Shown here in pieces: positions 8,427 to 18,900 of a stretch of DNA of 64,000 nt; positions within the stretch are counted from its first letter, which is position 1, and the number at the start of each line of letters is the position of its first letter. Below the pieces are notes generated by a model. That model did not search any database. It saw nothing but the letters and a program-made list of their open reading frames with translations, and had not been told where the DNA came from. The position numbers were made by a program, and so were the translations under genes. The DNA comes from Qiania dongpingensis (GTDB lineage: Bacteria; Bacillota; Clostridia; Lachnospirales; Lachnospiraceae), in NCBI RefSeq assembly GCF_014337195.1, contig NZ_CP060634.1:2170001-2234000 (forward strand). Reading direction: 5' to 3'.

Positions 8427-9158
8427 TTGAATATCTTTCAAACAAATAATTTATGCGATTGAGCAATAGAATAGGCAAGAGGAAATCCGCTTCCATCCAG
8501 GCGGCTCGCTGGCAGCCGTAACCAGGATTTTTGCGGCCTCCGGTCGGTCCTTTCTAACTGTCATGGATAAATCGATATTTTTCCATGTCAGATTCCAACA
8601 AAAATCCGCATGATATGCGATTTTTGCCTCCCTGCGGCCGGGAAGATCCTGCTAACGCCTTTGCAGCACTCGCCTTACGATGGAATCGGATCTTTCCTCT
8701 CGCTCTTTCTTCCGCACCGAAACGAGCTCTCATTCGTTTTAAAAGCCATTGGGGCGATCTGCCGCGGCCCGATGCCGTAAGGCGCGCGGGCCGTGTGGAT
8801 GTCCGATCCTTTTATGAAATCATGGGAATGGAAGTCGTCTGAAACAGTGCGGCAGAAAGAATTCCGGCAGAAAGATTCCGGGCCGGCCTAAAGGTGAGCG
8901 CCGCAGGGCAGCGGCCGGTGTTCCCCAGACGGAGGGAGGCAGAAACGAAAAATACCGATTCCGTTTCTGAGCGAACCGGAGACAGGAAATCATAAAGATT
9001 TCCTGTCGACATGTGAGCGGTACTGCCGGAGCGGGGACAAAGCGGCCCCTGCATCGCCAGCGAACCGAAATCGTGACGGCCCGGAACTTCTGCCGGTGTT
9101 AGTCTGGAGCCTGATTGGAGCTTACGAATAATGATTCCAAAAAGTATCTAATATTATA
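8420..9158 (-). repeat. Long structured intergenic repeat, copy 3 (reverse, most diverged)
   Basis: Same element as copies 1 and 2 in reverse orientation, with more substitutions: the right-end arm reads AATAATTTATGCGATTGAGC instead of the usual sequence. The hairpin at 8981-9007 is a perfect 11-pair stem, GACAGGAAATC/GATTTCCTGTC, although its bases differ from the other copies. It fills most of the gap before the signalling operon. Confidence 0.88.
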
Positions 9159-9201
9159 CTCCACGGATAGCTTTCGCATTGCCTGGAAACGCCACATGCG
9201 A

Positions 9202-9230
9202 TTGAATCTTTATATTTTGTATGTTATACT
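9202..9230 (+). promoter_or_regulatory. Promoter of the signalling operon
   Basis: TTGAAT (9202-9207), a 17-base spacer and TATACT (9225-9230), with a TG one base before the -10. It lies just beyond repeat copy 3. The leader to the first gene is about 145 bases. I looked there for a c-di-GMP riboswitch and saw no GEMM-like core. Confidence 0.6.
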
Positions 9231-9380
9231 TTAACTGATTCGAAGATGAACAGAGTTGGATTTTTTACCGGAGCTTTAAATATAAATTGTGAATAAAAGG
9301 CGCCCGTCTATTTTTTTCCAGAGAGGTCCTTTCGTCCATGATGAATAAAAATAAGTAAGAAGTCAAAAGGAGACTATGAC

Positions 9381-11987
9381 ATGCTTGCAAAAAAAGAAAT
9401 TTTAGTTGTGGAAGATAATGAGATCAACCGTATGATGCTGTGCGAGATGCTGTCCTCGGAATATGAGGTGCTGGATGCGGAAAATGGACAGGAGGCGCTT
9501 GCGGTCCTGGAAAAACACAAGGACGAGATTGCCTTGATACTGCTGGATATCACCATGCCTGTCATGGATGGCTACACATTTTTGTCTATTGCGAAAGCGG
9601 ACCCTTCCCTTTCGTCCATTCCGGTGATCGTTACCACACAGAGTGACAGCGAGGCGGATGAAGTGTCCGCGCTCTCTCACGGAGCTTCTGATTTCGTGGC
9701 GAAGCCGTATAAGCCTCAGATTATTTTACATAGGGTGGCCAGCATCATTCATCTGCGCGAAACAGCGGCGATGATCAATCAGTTCCAGTATGACCGCCTG
9801 ACTGGACTTTACAGCAAAGAGTACTTTTATCAGAAGGTTAAGGAGACGCTCCGTCAGAATCCTGGACAGCGGTATGATATCATCTGCTCTGATATTGAGA
9901 ATTTTAAACTTATAAACGATGTTTTTGGCATCCCCGCCGGGGACAGACTCCTGTGCGGGATTGCGGAACTGTACCGGCAGATCGTAGGCGGAATAGGAGT
10001 TTATGGGCGCCTGAACGCGGACCAGTTCGTCTGCTTGGTCAGGCATGAGGATGACTATACAGATGAGATGTTCATCCAGACCAATGAAAAGGTCACACAT
10101 CTTCCCAATGCCAAGAATGTCGTGATGAAGTGGGGAGTCTATTTTGTAGAGGACCGCAGAGTGAGTGTGGAGCAGATGTGCGACCGGGCACTTTTGGCGG
10201 CCCGCAGTATCAAAGGGCAGTATGGAAAGTATTTTGCCGCTTATGATGATAAGCTCCGGGATGAGCTGCTGAGGCAGCAGGCCATCATCGATGAAATGGA
10301 AACTGCGTTAAAGGAAGAACAGTTTTTAATATATTTGCAGCCCAAATACCGGATACGGGATGACAAGCTGGCCGGTGCAGAAGCGCTTGTTCGCTGGAAT
10401 CATCCGAAATGGGGATTTCAGTCTCCTGCGGAATTTATCCCGCTGTTTGAGAAAAATGGTTTTATCACAAAGCTGGACCAGTTCGTGTGGGACAAGACCT
10501 GCTCTTATCTGCGGGAGTGGGAAGAAAAGGGATATCCCCCCCTTCCGGCTTCCGTTAATGTATCCAGGGCTGATATTTATAATGCGGATATCGCGGATAT
10601 CCTGATGAATACGGTTGAAAAATATGGACTGCCGCCGTCAAGGCTTCATTTGGAGATTACGGAAAGCGCTTATACGGAAAATCCGGGACAGATCATTGAG
10701 ACGGTGAGCCATCTGAGGAATCTGGGATTTATCATTGAGATGGATGATTTCGGAAGCGGTTATTCCTCCTTGAATATGCTGAACCAGATGCCGATCGATA
10801 TCCTGAAGCTGGATATGAAATTTATCCAGAGCGAAACGGTAAAGCCGGCGAATCAGGGAGTTCTCCGGTTTATCATGGAGCTTGCCCGCTGGATGCACCT
10901 GAGTGTCGTGGCGGAGGGCGTGGAGACCAGGGAACAGCTGGACCGCCTTTTGGAAACCGGATGCGACTATGTGCAGGGTTACTATTTTGCCCGGCCGATG
11001 CCGGAGAGAGATTTCGAAAAGCTGATCAGAGAACAGCAGTCGGATGAGGAACAGGAACAGCAGAGAGAAGAAACAGACAGGGAAGCTGGAGGCGGATACC
11101 AAAAGAGTGTCCTTCTGATCGCAGACGAGGATAAAGATTACCGCAATCAGGTCCGGGAGGCATTTCTGGAGTACTTTCAGGTGGTCGAGGCAGCAGACAC
11201 GGCTTCTGCTCTGGAGGCGGTCGAAACATACAAAGGCCGGATGACGGCAGTGCTCCTCAGCCTTACCCTTCCTGAAGCCGGCGGTTTCGCGGTGCTGACG
11301 GCGCTTAAAAGAGACAAGGCGGTGTGGGATATCCCGGTCATCGCTACGGGGAGACTGGACTCTCAGAGGGAGAAAAAAGCCCTGGAGCTGGGCGCTGCCG
11401 ATTACGCGGTTAAGCCCCATGCAAAGGAGAGCCTGTGGAAAAGGGTGGTCCACGCTATCAGGCTGGCTTCTTTTCAAAAGCGGGAGCGGAATCTGCAGGA
11501 GGAAGCTTACCGGGACCACATGACCGGCGTCCTGAACCGGCGGGGATGGGAGGCGGCTCTTGATTCCCTGAGGAAGGAGGAAGCTCCTTTTGCTTTTTAC
11601 CTTTTTGATCTGGATAACTTAAAGCAGATCAACGATACCTTCGGGCACATGGAAGGGGACCGGCTGATTCAGGAGTTCAGTCAGATCCTCCGTTCTAAAG
11701 TAAGAGAAACGGATATTCTGGCAAGATACGGCGGAGATGAATTTGTGGCTGTCATAAAATCTATGCCGTCCGGTGAAACGGCTTTGAAAAAGGGAAAAGA
11801 AATCTGCAGGTCCCTTTCGCAATATCACTTTGCGGAGGGCCTGCCGGTGACGGTTTCGGTAGGCGTCGCGCTATGGGAAGCGGAGAACGATATGGAAGAG
11901 GTGATGAGAAAGGTCGATCTGGCTTTGTATCGGGCGAAGGCCAATGGCAAAGGCGGATGCTGTCTATGGGAGGAACAGGACGGATGA
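9381..11987 (+). CDS. REC-GGDEF-EAL-REC-GGDEF cyclic-di-GMP protein
   Basis: 868 residues. Domains in order: receiver (5-122, phospho-acceptor D56 in LLDITMPVMDG), GGDEF-like (135-295), EAL (310-555), second receiver (572-690) and GGDEF (700-865). The first GGDEF is degenerate (GRLNADQF in place of the signature) and is probably inactive or a GTP sensor. The EAL domain keeps AEALVRW, LEITES, DDFGSGYSSL, AEGVET and QGYYFARP, so phosphodiesterase activity is likely. The second receiver has VLLSLTLPE where the aspartate should be and looks like a pseudo-receiver. The last GGDEF has intact YGGDEF (784-788) and should make c-di-GMP. It overlaps the next kinase by 4 bases (ATGA), so it is probably an output of the phosphorelay. 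Confidence 0.92.
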   Translation: MLAKKEILVVEDNEINRMMLCEMLSSEYEVLDAENGQEALAVLEKHKDEIALILLDITMPVMDGYTFLSIAKADPSLSSIPVIVTTQSDSEADEVSALSHGASDFVAKPYKPQIILHRVASIIHLRETAAMINQFQYDRLTGLYSKEYFYQKVKETLRQNPGQRYDIICSDIENFKLINDVFGIPAGDRLLCGIAELYRQIVGGIGVYGRLNADQFVCLVRHEDDYTDEMFIQTNEKVTHLPNAKNVVMKWGVYFVEDRRVSVEQMCDRALLAARSIKGQYGKYFAAYDDKLRDELLRQQAIIDEMETALKEEQFLIYLQPKYRIRDDKLAGAEALVRWNHPKWGFQSPAEFIPLFEKNGFITKLDQFVWDKTCSYLREWEEKGYPPLPASVNVSRADIYNADIADILMNTVEKYGLPPSRLHLEITESAYTENPGQIIETVSHLRNLGFIIEMDDFGSGYSSLNMLNQMPIDILKLDMKFIQSETVKPANQGVLRFIMELARWMHLSVVAEGVETREQLDRLLETGCDYVQGYYFARPMPERDFEKLIREQQSDEEQEQQREETDREAGGGYQKSVLLIADEDKDYRNQVREAFLEYFQVVEAADTASALEAVETYKGRMTAVLLSLTLPEAGGFAVLTALKRDKAVWDIPVIATGRLDSQREKKALELGAADYAVKPHAKESLWKRVVHAIRLASFQKRERNLQEEAYRDHMTGVLNRRGWEAALDSLRKEEAPFAFYLFDLDNLKQINDTFGHMEGDRLIQEFSQILRSKVRETDILARYGGDEFVAVIKSMPSGETALKKGKEICRSLSQYHFAEGLPVTVSVGVALWEAENDMEEVMRKVDLALYRAKANGKGGCCLWEEQDG

Positions 11988-14900
11988 AGTATGATGCGAA
12001 AGATACGGTTCAGGCGTTCTGTCGGGCCTGGTTTGAGCAGCTGGACATTTCGAAAACAGTTTCATTTCTCACGGAGGAAGTGAGTTTCTTTGGTACGGGG
12101 ATGGATGAACACGCTTCTGGAAAGGCCGAGATGTCCGCATATGTGCAGGAGGATATCAGGGAGATCACAGAGCCGTTTTCCTGTCTGTTAAATGTGGTCC
12201 ATGAATATCAGCCGGCGGATCATATATGCAGCATATCGGCAAAGCTCAGTCTCGTCAGCTCTCTTTATATCTGGCATCTGCATGCCTTTTTCAATCTGGT
12301 GAGGCAGGAAGACGGAAACTGGCTGATCCAGGGGCTTCATTTTGCAGAGCCGGGAAGCAGCCAGCGGGGAAGGGAACATTATCCTAAAACGCTGGTGATG
12401 GAGCAAATTGCCAAACAGCGGCAAGAGCTTTTAAATGACTCCATGGCCGGCGGCATGATGGGCGGATACATAGAGGACGGGTTCCCGTTCTATTTTATCA
12501 ACCGGCAGATGCTGGACTATTTGGGATATGAGGATGAAGCGGATTTTGTAAATGATATAGACGGGATGATTTCCAACTGCATGCATCCGGATGACCGGAA
12601 GACCGTGGATGAAGCAGTCGGCGGACAGCTTGCCGGGGCAGACGAGTATATCGTAGAATACCGGATGAAGAAAAAAGACGGATCCTTTATCTGGGTCCAT
12701 GATCTGGGGCGGAAAATAATTGCGGAGGACGGCCGTCCGGCTATCGTTTCGGTATGTATCGATATTTCGGATCAAAGAAAGATAAGGGATGAGCTTCTGC
12801 ATCTTTATAATAATATTCCGGGGGCGGTTTTCCGTTGCCGGTATGACGATGATTTTTCCGTAGTCGACGCCAATGACGGCTTGTTTGAATTCCTGGGGTA
12901 TTCCAGGGAGGAATTTGCCGCCATGGGAAGCCGGATGTCAGCGGTCATCCACCCAGAGGACCTGTCCGGCATGGCGGAAAGGATCAGACGCCAGCTCAGA
13001 GAGGGAAACACAGTCCACAGCGAGGTCCGCGTGATCTGTAAGGACGGATCTACAAAGTGGGTGTGCCTAAAAGCGCAGCTCTTTCAGGAAAAGGAGGAAG
13101 CGCAGCTCTTTTGCGTATTTATTGATGTTTCGGATGAAAAGCAGCAGCAGGAGCGGAATAAGGAATTATATGAGAGGGAACTGGCTTATTTTGTGGACCT
13201 GTCCTCTGAGGAAGGGAGCAGTCAGGGGAGAGTAAATATCACGCAGAACAGGACAGAGAGCTATATTTCCATACGGCAGATGGCCATTGCCCAAATAGGG
13301 ACTTCCTATGATGAGCTGGTGGAGCACCTTGCGGCGTCCTCTGTTGACCCGTCTTATGGAGAAAAGATTCAGAGTACCCTCGCCAGAGATAAGATACTGG
13401 CCGATCATAAAGCGGGAAGGACGGATTATCATTTTGAGTTTCTGCGCCGCCGGAACTGCGGGGACTCATTCTGGAGCAATACGAGCTTCCGCCTTTACCG
13501 GGAGCCGGAGACCGGAGATGTGGTCGGATTTTTTTATACCACGGATAACACAGTACATAAAATTCAGGAGCAGCTGTTTCAAAAGATCGCGGAGCTGGAT
13601 TATGAGCGGCTGACAGACGTCGATATCCGTCAGGATACATACCGTATTCTGTCCTTTGGACACAATGAGGGCGAGATATCTCCCAAAAAAGAATTCATGG
13701 CAGATGTCCGCATGACTGCAGAGCGTTTTATGGAAGAAGAAGCAAAGCAGGAATATCTGAGGAAACTGGATTATCAATATATGGAAAAGCGGCTGGCGCA
13801 GGAATCGGTCTACTCCTTTGTCATCGAAATGCTCGATGAACAGGGAAAAAAGAGGGTGAAGCGGTTTCAGGTCTTTTATATTGAAAAGAGCCTGGGGAGG
13901 GTCTGTGTGGCCCGCAGCGATGTGACGGATGTCGTTCAAAAGGAGCAGCGGCAGAAGGAAGAGCTGGCGGCGGCTCTGGTAGCGGCAGAGCAGGCCAACG
14001 CTGCCAAGTCGGATTTTTTGTCCCGCATGTCCCACGAGATCCGGACGCCGATGAATGCCATTATCGGCATGAGCACCATTGCCGCCCAGTCGGTAGGGGA
14101 CGATGAGCAAGTGGCAGACTGCATTTCCAAGATTGGCATATCTTCCCGCTTTCTACTTTCTCTGATCAATGATATTTTGGATATGAGCCGTATCGAGAGC
14201 GGGAAAATGCTTTTGAAGAATGAGAAGATCCCCACAGAGGAGTTTCTGACCGGGATCAATTCCATCTGTTATTCCCAGGCGGAAGCGAAAGGCGTGGATT
14301 ATGAGTGTATAGTAGACCCGGTGCTGGACGACTGCTATGTGGGCGATGCGATGAAGCTGCAGCAGGTGCTCCTGAATATCATGAGTAACGCCATTAAGTT
14401 CACCAGAGAAGGAGGAAAGGTCACATTTTCGGCCTCGCAGCGGCACAGGACAAAAAATGACGCGGTATTGCGGTTCATTGTGAACGATACGGGTGTCGGA
14501 ATGAGTGAAGAATTCCTGCCTCATATTTTTGAACCGTTTTCCCAGGAGTCCATAGGCACTACGGCAGTTTACGGCGGAACGGGGCTGGGGCTTGCCATCT
14601 CCAAAAGTATCGTGGACATGATGGATGGAGCGATCACGGTACGCTCCATAAAGGGAATCGGCACGGAATTTACCGTGGATGTCAAGCTTGGCATATCGGA
14701 AGAGGAAAAGCTCCGGCATTTCCCGAAAAAGCAGGATTATAACTTTTCTCATTTGAAAACATTGGTTGTGGATGACGATGTGGTAGTCTGCGAGAGCGCA
14801 GTGGTCACTCTGCGGGAAATGGGAGTTATCGCTGAATGGGTAGACAGCGGGAGGAAAGCAGTCGACCGGGTGCAGGAGCTCTGGGATGCAGGCAAGTATT

Positions 14901-15562
14901 ACGATATGATCCTGATAGACTGGAAGATGCCTGGGATGGATGGAATTGAGACGGCTAAACGCATTCGCATGATCGTAGGTCCGGAGGTCACCATCATCAT
15001 CATGACCGCATATGACTGGATATCCATTGAGCACGAGGCAAAGCTGGCCGGCGTCAATCTGCTGATGAGCAAGCCCATGTACAAATCTACTCTGGTATCG
15101 GCTTTTTCCAGAGCGCTTGGTGACAAAAAGGAACAGGAACTGGAAGATAAGGCAGAGGAATATGAATTCGGCGGGAAACGCGTGCTGCTGGCGGAAGATA
15201 ACGCGATCAATACCGAGGTGGCGGTGATGCTTCTGGAAAATAAGGGATTTACGGTGGATACGGCGGAAAACGGCCTTCGGGCGATGGAGCTGTTCAGCAA
15301 ATCCCCGGAGAAATATTATGACGCCATCCTGATGGACATTCGGATGCCTCTTATGGACGGGCTTACCGCCGCCGCCAGCATCCGCCATCTCAGCAATGCA
15401 GACGCCGGAACAATCCCGATCATCGCGATGACGGCCAATGCTTTTGACGACGATATTCAAAAGAGCAAGGCGGCCGGGATGGACGCTCATTTGGCCAAGC
15501 CCATAGACTCGGAGCGGCTTTACCAGACGCTTTATCATTTCATCTCCAGGAAGGAGAGTTGA
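11984..15562 (+). CDS. Hybrid histidine kinase with NTF2-like and PAS domains and two receivers
   Basis: 1192 residues from the ATG at 11984, which overlaps the preceding stop and follows GGGAGG. No membrane segment was seen, so it is probably cytoplasmic. An NTF2/SnoaL-like domain (about 5-125) comes first, an unusual input for a kinase. PAS domains follow (about 160-270 and 275-385, each with a KDGSxxWV motif), then a less clear PAS-like stretch. HisKA carries H684 in RMSHEIRTPMN. The ATPase has NIMSNAIKFT, DTGVGM and GGTGLGLAIS. Receivers have D979 (ILIDWKMPGMDG) and D1118 (ILMDIRMPLMDG). There is no Hpt domain of its own; the next gene provides one. The stimulus is unknown. Confidence 0.93.
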   Translation: MKYDAKDTVQAFCRAWFEQLDISKTVSFLTEEVSFFGTGMDEHASGKAEMSAYVQEDIREITEPFSCLLNVVHEYQPADHICSISAKLSLVSSLYIWHLHAFFNLVRQEDGNWLIQGLHFAEPGSSQRGREHYPKTLVMEQIAKQRQELLNDSMAGGMMGGYIEDGFPFYFINRQMLDYLGYEDEADFVNDIDGMISNCMHPDDRKTVDEAVGGQLAGADEYIVEYRMKKKDGSFIWVHDLGRKIIAEDGRPAIVSVCIDISDQRKIRDELLHLYNNIPGAVFRCRYDDDFSVVDANDGLFEFLGYSREEFAAMGSRMSAVIHPEDLSGMAERIRRQLREGNTVHSEVRVICKDGSTKWVCLKAQLFQEKEEAQLFCVFIDVSDEKQQQERNKELYERELAYFVDLSSEEGSSQGRVNITQNRTESYISIRQMAIAQIGTSYDELVEHLAASSVDPSYGEKIQSTLARDKILADHKAGRTDYHFEFLRRRNCGDSFWSNTSFRLYREPETGDVVGFFYTTDNTVHKIQEQLFQKIAELDYERLTDVDIRQDTYRILSFGHNEGEISPKKEFMADVRMTAERFMEEEAKQEYLRKLDYQYMEKRLAQESVYSFVIEMLDEQGKKRVKRFQVFYIEKSLGRVCVARSDVTDVVQKEQRQKEELAAALVAAEQANAAKSDFLSRMSHEIRTPMNAIIGMSTIAAQSVGDDEQVADCISKIGISSRFLLSLINDILDMSRIESGKMLLKNEKIPTEEFLTGINSICYSQAEAKGVDYECIVDPVLDDCYVGDAMKLQQVLLNIMSNAIKFTREGGKVTFSASQRHRTKNDAVLRFIVNDTGVGMSEEFLPHIFEPFSQESIGTTAVYGGTGLGLAISKSIVDMMDGAITVRSIKGIGTEFTVDVKLGISEEEKLRHFPKKQDYNFSHLKTLVVDDDVVVCESAVVTLREMGVIAEWVDSGRKAVDRVQELWDAGKYYDMILIDWKMPGMDGIETAKRIRMIVGPEVTIIIMTAYDWISIEHEAKLAGVNLLMSKPMYKSTLVSAFSRALGDKKEQELEDKAEEYEFGGKRVLLAEDNAINTEVAVMLLENKGFTVDTAENGLRAMELFSKSPEKYYDAILMDIRMPLMDGLTAAASIRHLSNADAGTIPIIAMTANAFDDDIQKSKAAGMDAHLAKPIDSERLYQTLYHFISRKES

Positions 15563-15565
15563 ATT

Positions 15566-15931
15566 ATGTCCGGATTTAGAGAAACCTTTGAAGCTTATGG
15601 CGGTGATTATCAGAATACGATGGCGCGCTTCCTAGAGAACGAGGCCTTTTACCTAAGGCTTTTGAATATGCTGTTTCAGGATGATAACATGGAAAAGCTT
15701 GGCGAATCCCTGCGGGCGGGTGACCTGACCGGTGCTTTTGAGGCCGCGCACACTTTGAAGGGAGTTGTGGGAAACCTGGGACTTGTACCGCTCTATGCCG
15801 CCGTCTGCGCCGTAGTGGAGCCGCTCCGGAACAGGGAGGAGCGGAGCGATTATGCGGCCATGTATGATGTGATCCGGACGGAATTTCAGAATGTGGAGAA
15901 CCTGCGGCAGGATTTAATGGGAGGAAACTGA
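15566..15931 (+). CDS. Stand-alone Hpt phosphotransfer protein
   Basis: 121 residues with the Hpt signature AHTLKGVVGNLG, where H62 is the phospho-carrying histidine. Hpt proteins pass phosphate from a hybrid kinase's receiver to another receiver. It lies 3 bases after one hybrid kinase and 2 bases before another. None of the four hybrid kinases in this operon has its own Hpt, so this small protein is the natural shared hub. AAGGAGAG precedes the ATG. Confidence 0.92.
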   Translation: MSGFRETFEAYGGDYQNTMARFLENEAFYLRLLNMLFQDDNMEKLGESLRAGDLTGAFEAAHTLKGVVGNLGLVPLYAAVCAVVEPLRNREERSDYAAMYDVIRTEFQNVENLRQDLMGGN

Positions 15932-15933
15932 AT

Positions 15934-18900
15934 ATGACAATGGGGGACTTTCTTACGGTGGAACAGACGGCTGCAATCCTGGACAATGTGCCGGCTGCTA
16001 TCTTTGTCAGCGATATGGAAGACAGGAGTATTCTCTATGCCAATCGTCTCGCAAAAAAGACCTTATTGCCCCAGGCCAGCGGAGAAGTACGCTGCTGTTA
16101 TCACCTGGCAGGTTTTAAAAAACCCTGCTTGTTCTGCCACGCCGGCCAGCTGAACCGGACTGAGCCGTTTGTCCGGGAATTCATTCATCCCGGCAATCAC
16201 CGCATGTATCAGCTGAGCGGCAAGCTTATTGACTGGAATGGAAAGCCCGCTCATATTGAATATGTGGTGGACATCACCGAGAGAAAAGAGGAAGAAGACC
16301 GGTCTGAGGCTTTTAAGGAGGAACTGCAGGCCACACTCAGCAGTATTCCGTGCGGTCTGGGCGTATACCGGGTTAAAGGGGAGCAGCTTTCGCCGGTGTT
16401 CCATAACCCGGCGTTTTATAGTATCATGGGGTATTCAAAAGAGCATGTCCAGTCGGTCGAACGGGAGACAAACTATTTGGGCGTTCATCCGGAAGACCTC
16501 GCCGTCCTTAAGAAAAAGGTTCAGGAAGTGATCAGGGAAAACTCAGCTGGCCAGTATACATACCGCCTGTGGAATAATGAAAAAGGAGAATACCGGTGGA
16601 TACACCTGGAAGCTACGGTAAAACCCGGAAAGGACGGGACAAAGCTTCTTTACGGTGTGTACAGCGATGTAAGCGGCCAGCAGGAGCTAAAAAAGGAATT
16701 GATGGATGCCAATGCCAGGACCAAGGACATCATCAATGCGATCCCCGGCGGCGTGGCCATCTACCGTGTATCAGACATATTTGAGACCCGCTATTTTTCC
16801 GACGGCGTTCCGGAGCTGTGCGGATATACGGTGGAGGAATATGGAGAAAAGGTAAAGGGCGATGCGTCGGAGATGACCTATTGGGAGGACAAGGATATGG
16901 TGGTCTCCAAGTTACGGAAAGCCATTAAAGACCAAACGGTGGCGGATTTCGAATTCCGGAAGCAGCATCGTGACGGGCATATCGTTTGGGTCCATATCCA
17001 GGCCAGGCAGATCGGGGAAGAGGAGGGATGCCCGCTCATTCAATGCGTGTTCCACAATATTACGGATCTGAAGGAAGCACAGCTGGAGCTCGGACATCTG
17101 GTCAATTCTATTCCCGGCGGCATCGCCAGCTATCGGGTAGAAGAGGACCGGTTTATACCTACTTATTATTCTGACGGTGTGATGGAGCTTTCTGGGCATA
17201 CAAAAGAAGAGTTTATGGAACTGGTCCGGGATGACGCCATGAATGTGATATACGAACCGGACCGGGACCGGGTGTCTCAGGCGGCGAGAGCTGCGCTGGC
17301 GAGCGGAGAGGTCCTGGATGTTTCTTATCGGATGAAGCATAAGGACGGGAATATACTGTGGGTTCATCTCAACGGCCGGCGAATGGGCCCGTTTTCTGAG
17401 AAAATGGGATTTTATGCCGTCTTTACCGGCATGTCGGCAGAAACCCATCTTTATCAGAATATTGCCAATGAATCAGCCGACGGGATCTATGTGATCGATA
17501 AGGAAAACTATGACTTGCTTTATGTCAGTGAGTCAAAAAACCTGTTTACCTGTGGGAATCCCAGCCTGGGAAGGAAATGCTATGCCGCTCTGCACGGCAG
17601 GAGCGCTCCGTGCGAGTTTTGTACGCTCCAAAGTGAGCCGGAGGGAAAAGAGCATGAAATGGCTGTCGGTGAAGACGGCCGGTTTTATGCGACCCGGTTC
17701 CGGGAGACAGACTGGAACGGGGTCCCGGCATACATAAAATTTGTCCGCGATATTACAGAAGCGAAGAAGACCAAGAAAGAAAAGGAGCGCCTGGAAGAAT
17801 ATTTCCAGACGATGGCCAGAAATCTTCCGGGAGGCGTGGCAGTCGTCCGGTATGAGGAAGACGGCCACATGACGCCAGAATATTTTTCCGAAGGATTTGC
17901 CGCGCTGACCGGCATGTCCATGGAGGAAACATGGGAAGTTTACCGCCAGGACGCCACAAACGGCGCTCATCCCGATGACGTGGACTATATTAAAGAGCAG
18001 CTGGCTATGTACATGGCCAGCGGAACAGATCATTATGAAATGTCACATAGGCTGAGAACAGGAACAGATGATTACATTTGGGTGAAAGCTTCCTTTTCCA
18101 TTATAAAGAACCGGGAAGGTGAGAAACGTCTGTACGCCATATATCATGATATTACCAAGGAAAAGGAAGAGCAGGAGCAGATACGGAAACAGTATAATGA
18201 CCTGATCATGCAGCATTACAGGACTCCGGGGCCGGACGCGCTCATCGTGGGCCACTGCAACATTACAAAGAACAAGATACTGGAGATCATAGATTATACG
18301 GATACCGGCGTGCTGGAGCGGTTCGGCTCGGTCCGAGAAGAATTTTTTACCGGGATTTCCGGACTCGTTGTGGATCAGAAGGACCGGCAGAAATTTTTGA
18401 ATACTTATCTGAACGCTCCGTCACTGGCCGCTTTCCAGAGGAATGAAACAGAACAGATAGTGGAATGTTTCATTCAGATACCGAATGAGCCCAGCGGCCG
18501 GTATGCCCAGTTTAAGATGAATATGGTGTCCACACCGGATAATGGTGACGTGACAGGAATCCTGACGGTGACAGATATCACAGAAAGGACCATATCTGAC
18601 CGAATCTTGCACCAGCTTTCCATCAGCGGATATGATTTTGTCGTCGATGTGGATCTGATTAAGGACACTTACAAAATCCTCTCTTACAGCGAGAACGCCG
18701 ATTGCGTTCCGCCGAGACAAGGATGCCATACGGAATGGATGAATCATATGCTGGACCACAGGATCGTTCCGAGGGACAGAGAGCAGTTTAAAAAAGGACT
18801 GGATCCGGCGCTCATGACTGATCGGCTTAGGAAGGACGGTCCCTATACCTTTGCGTTCTCCATCACGGACGATAATGGAGATATCCGCACGAAAAATATG

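Noticed and set aside
9231..9380. Possible c-di-GMP riboswitch before the GGDEF gene
   Set aside because: No GEMM-like conserved core or tetraloop-receptor pattern was seen in the leader.
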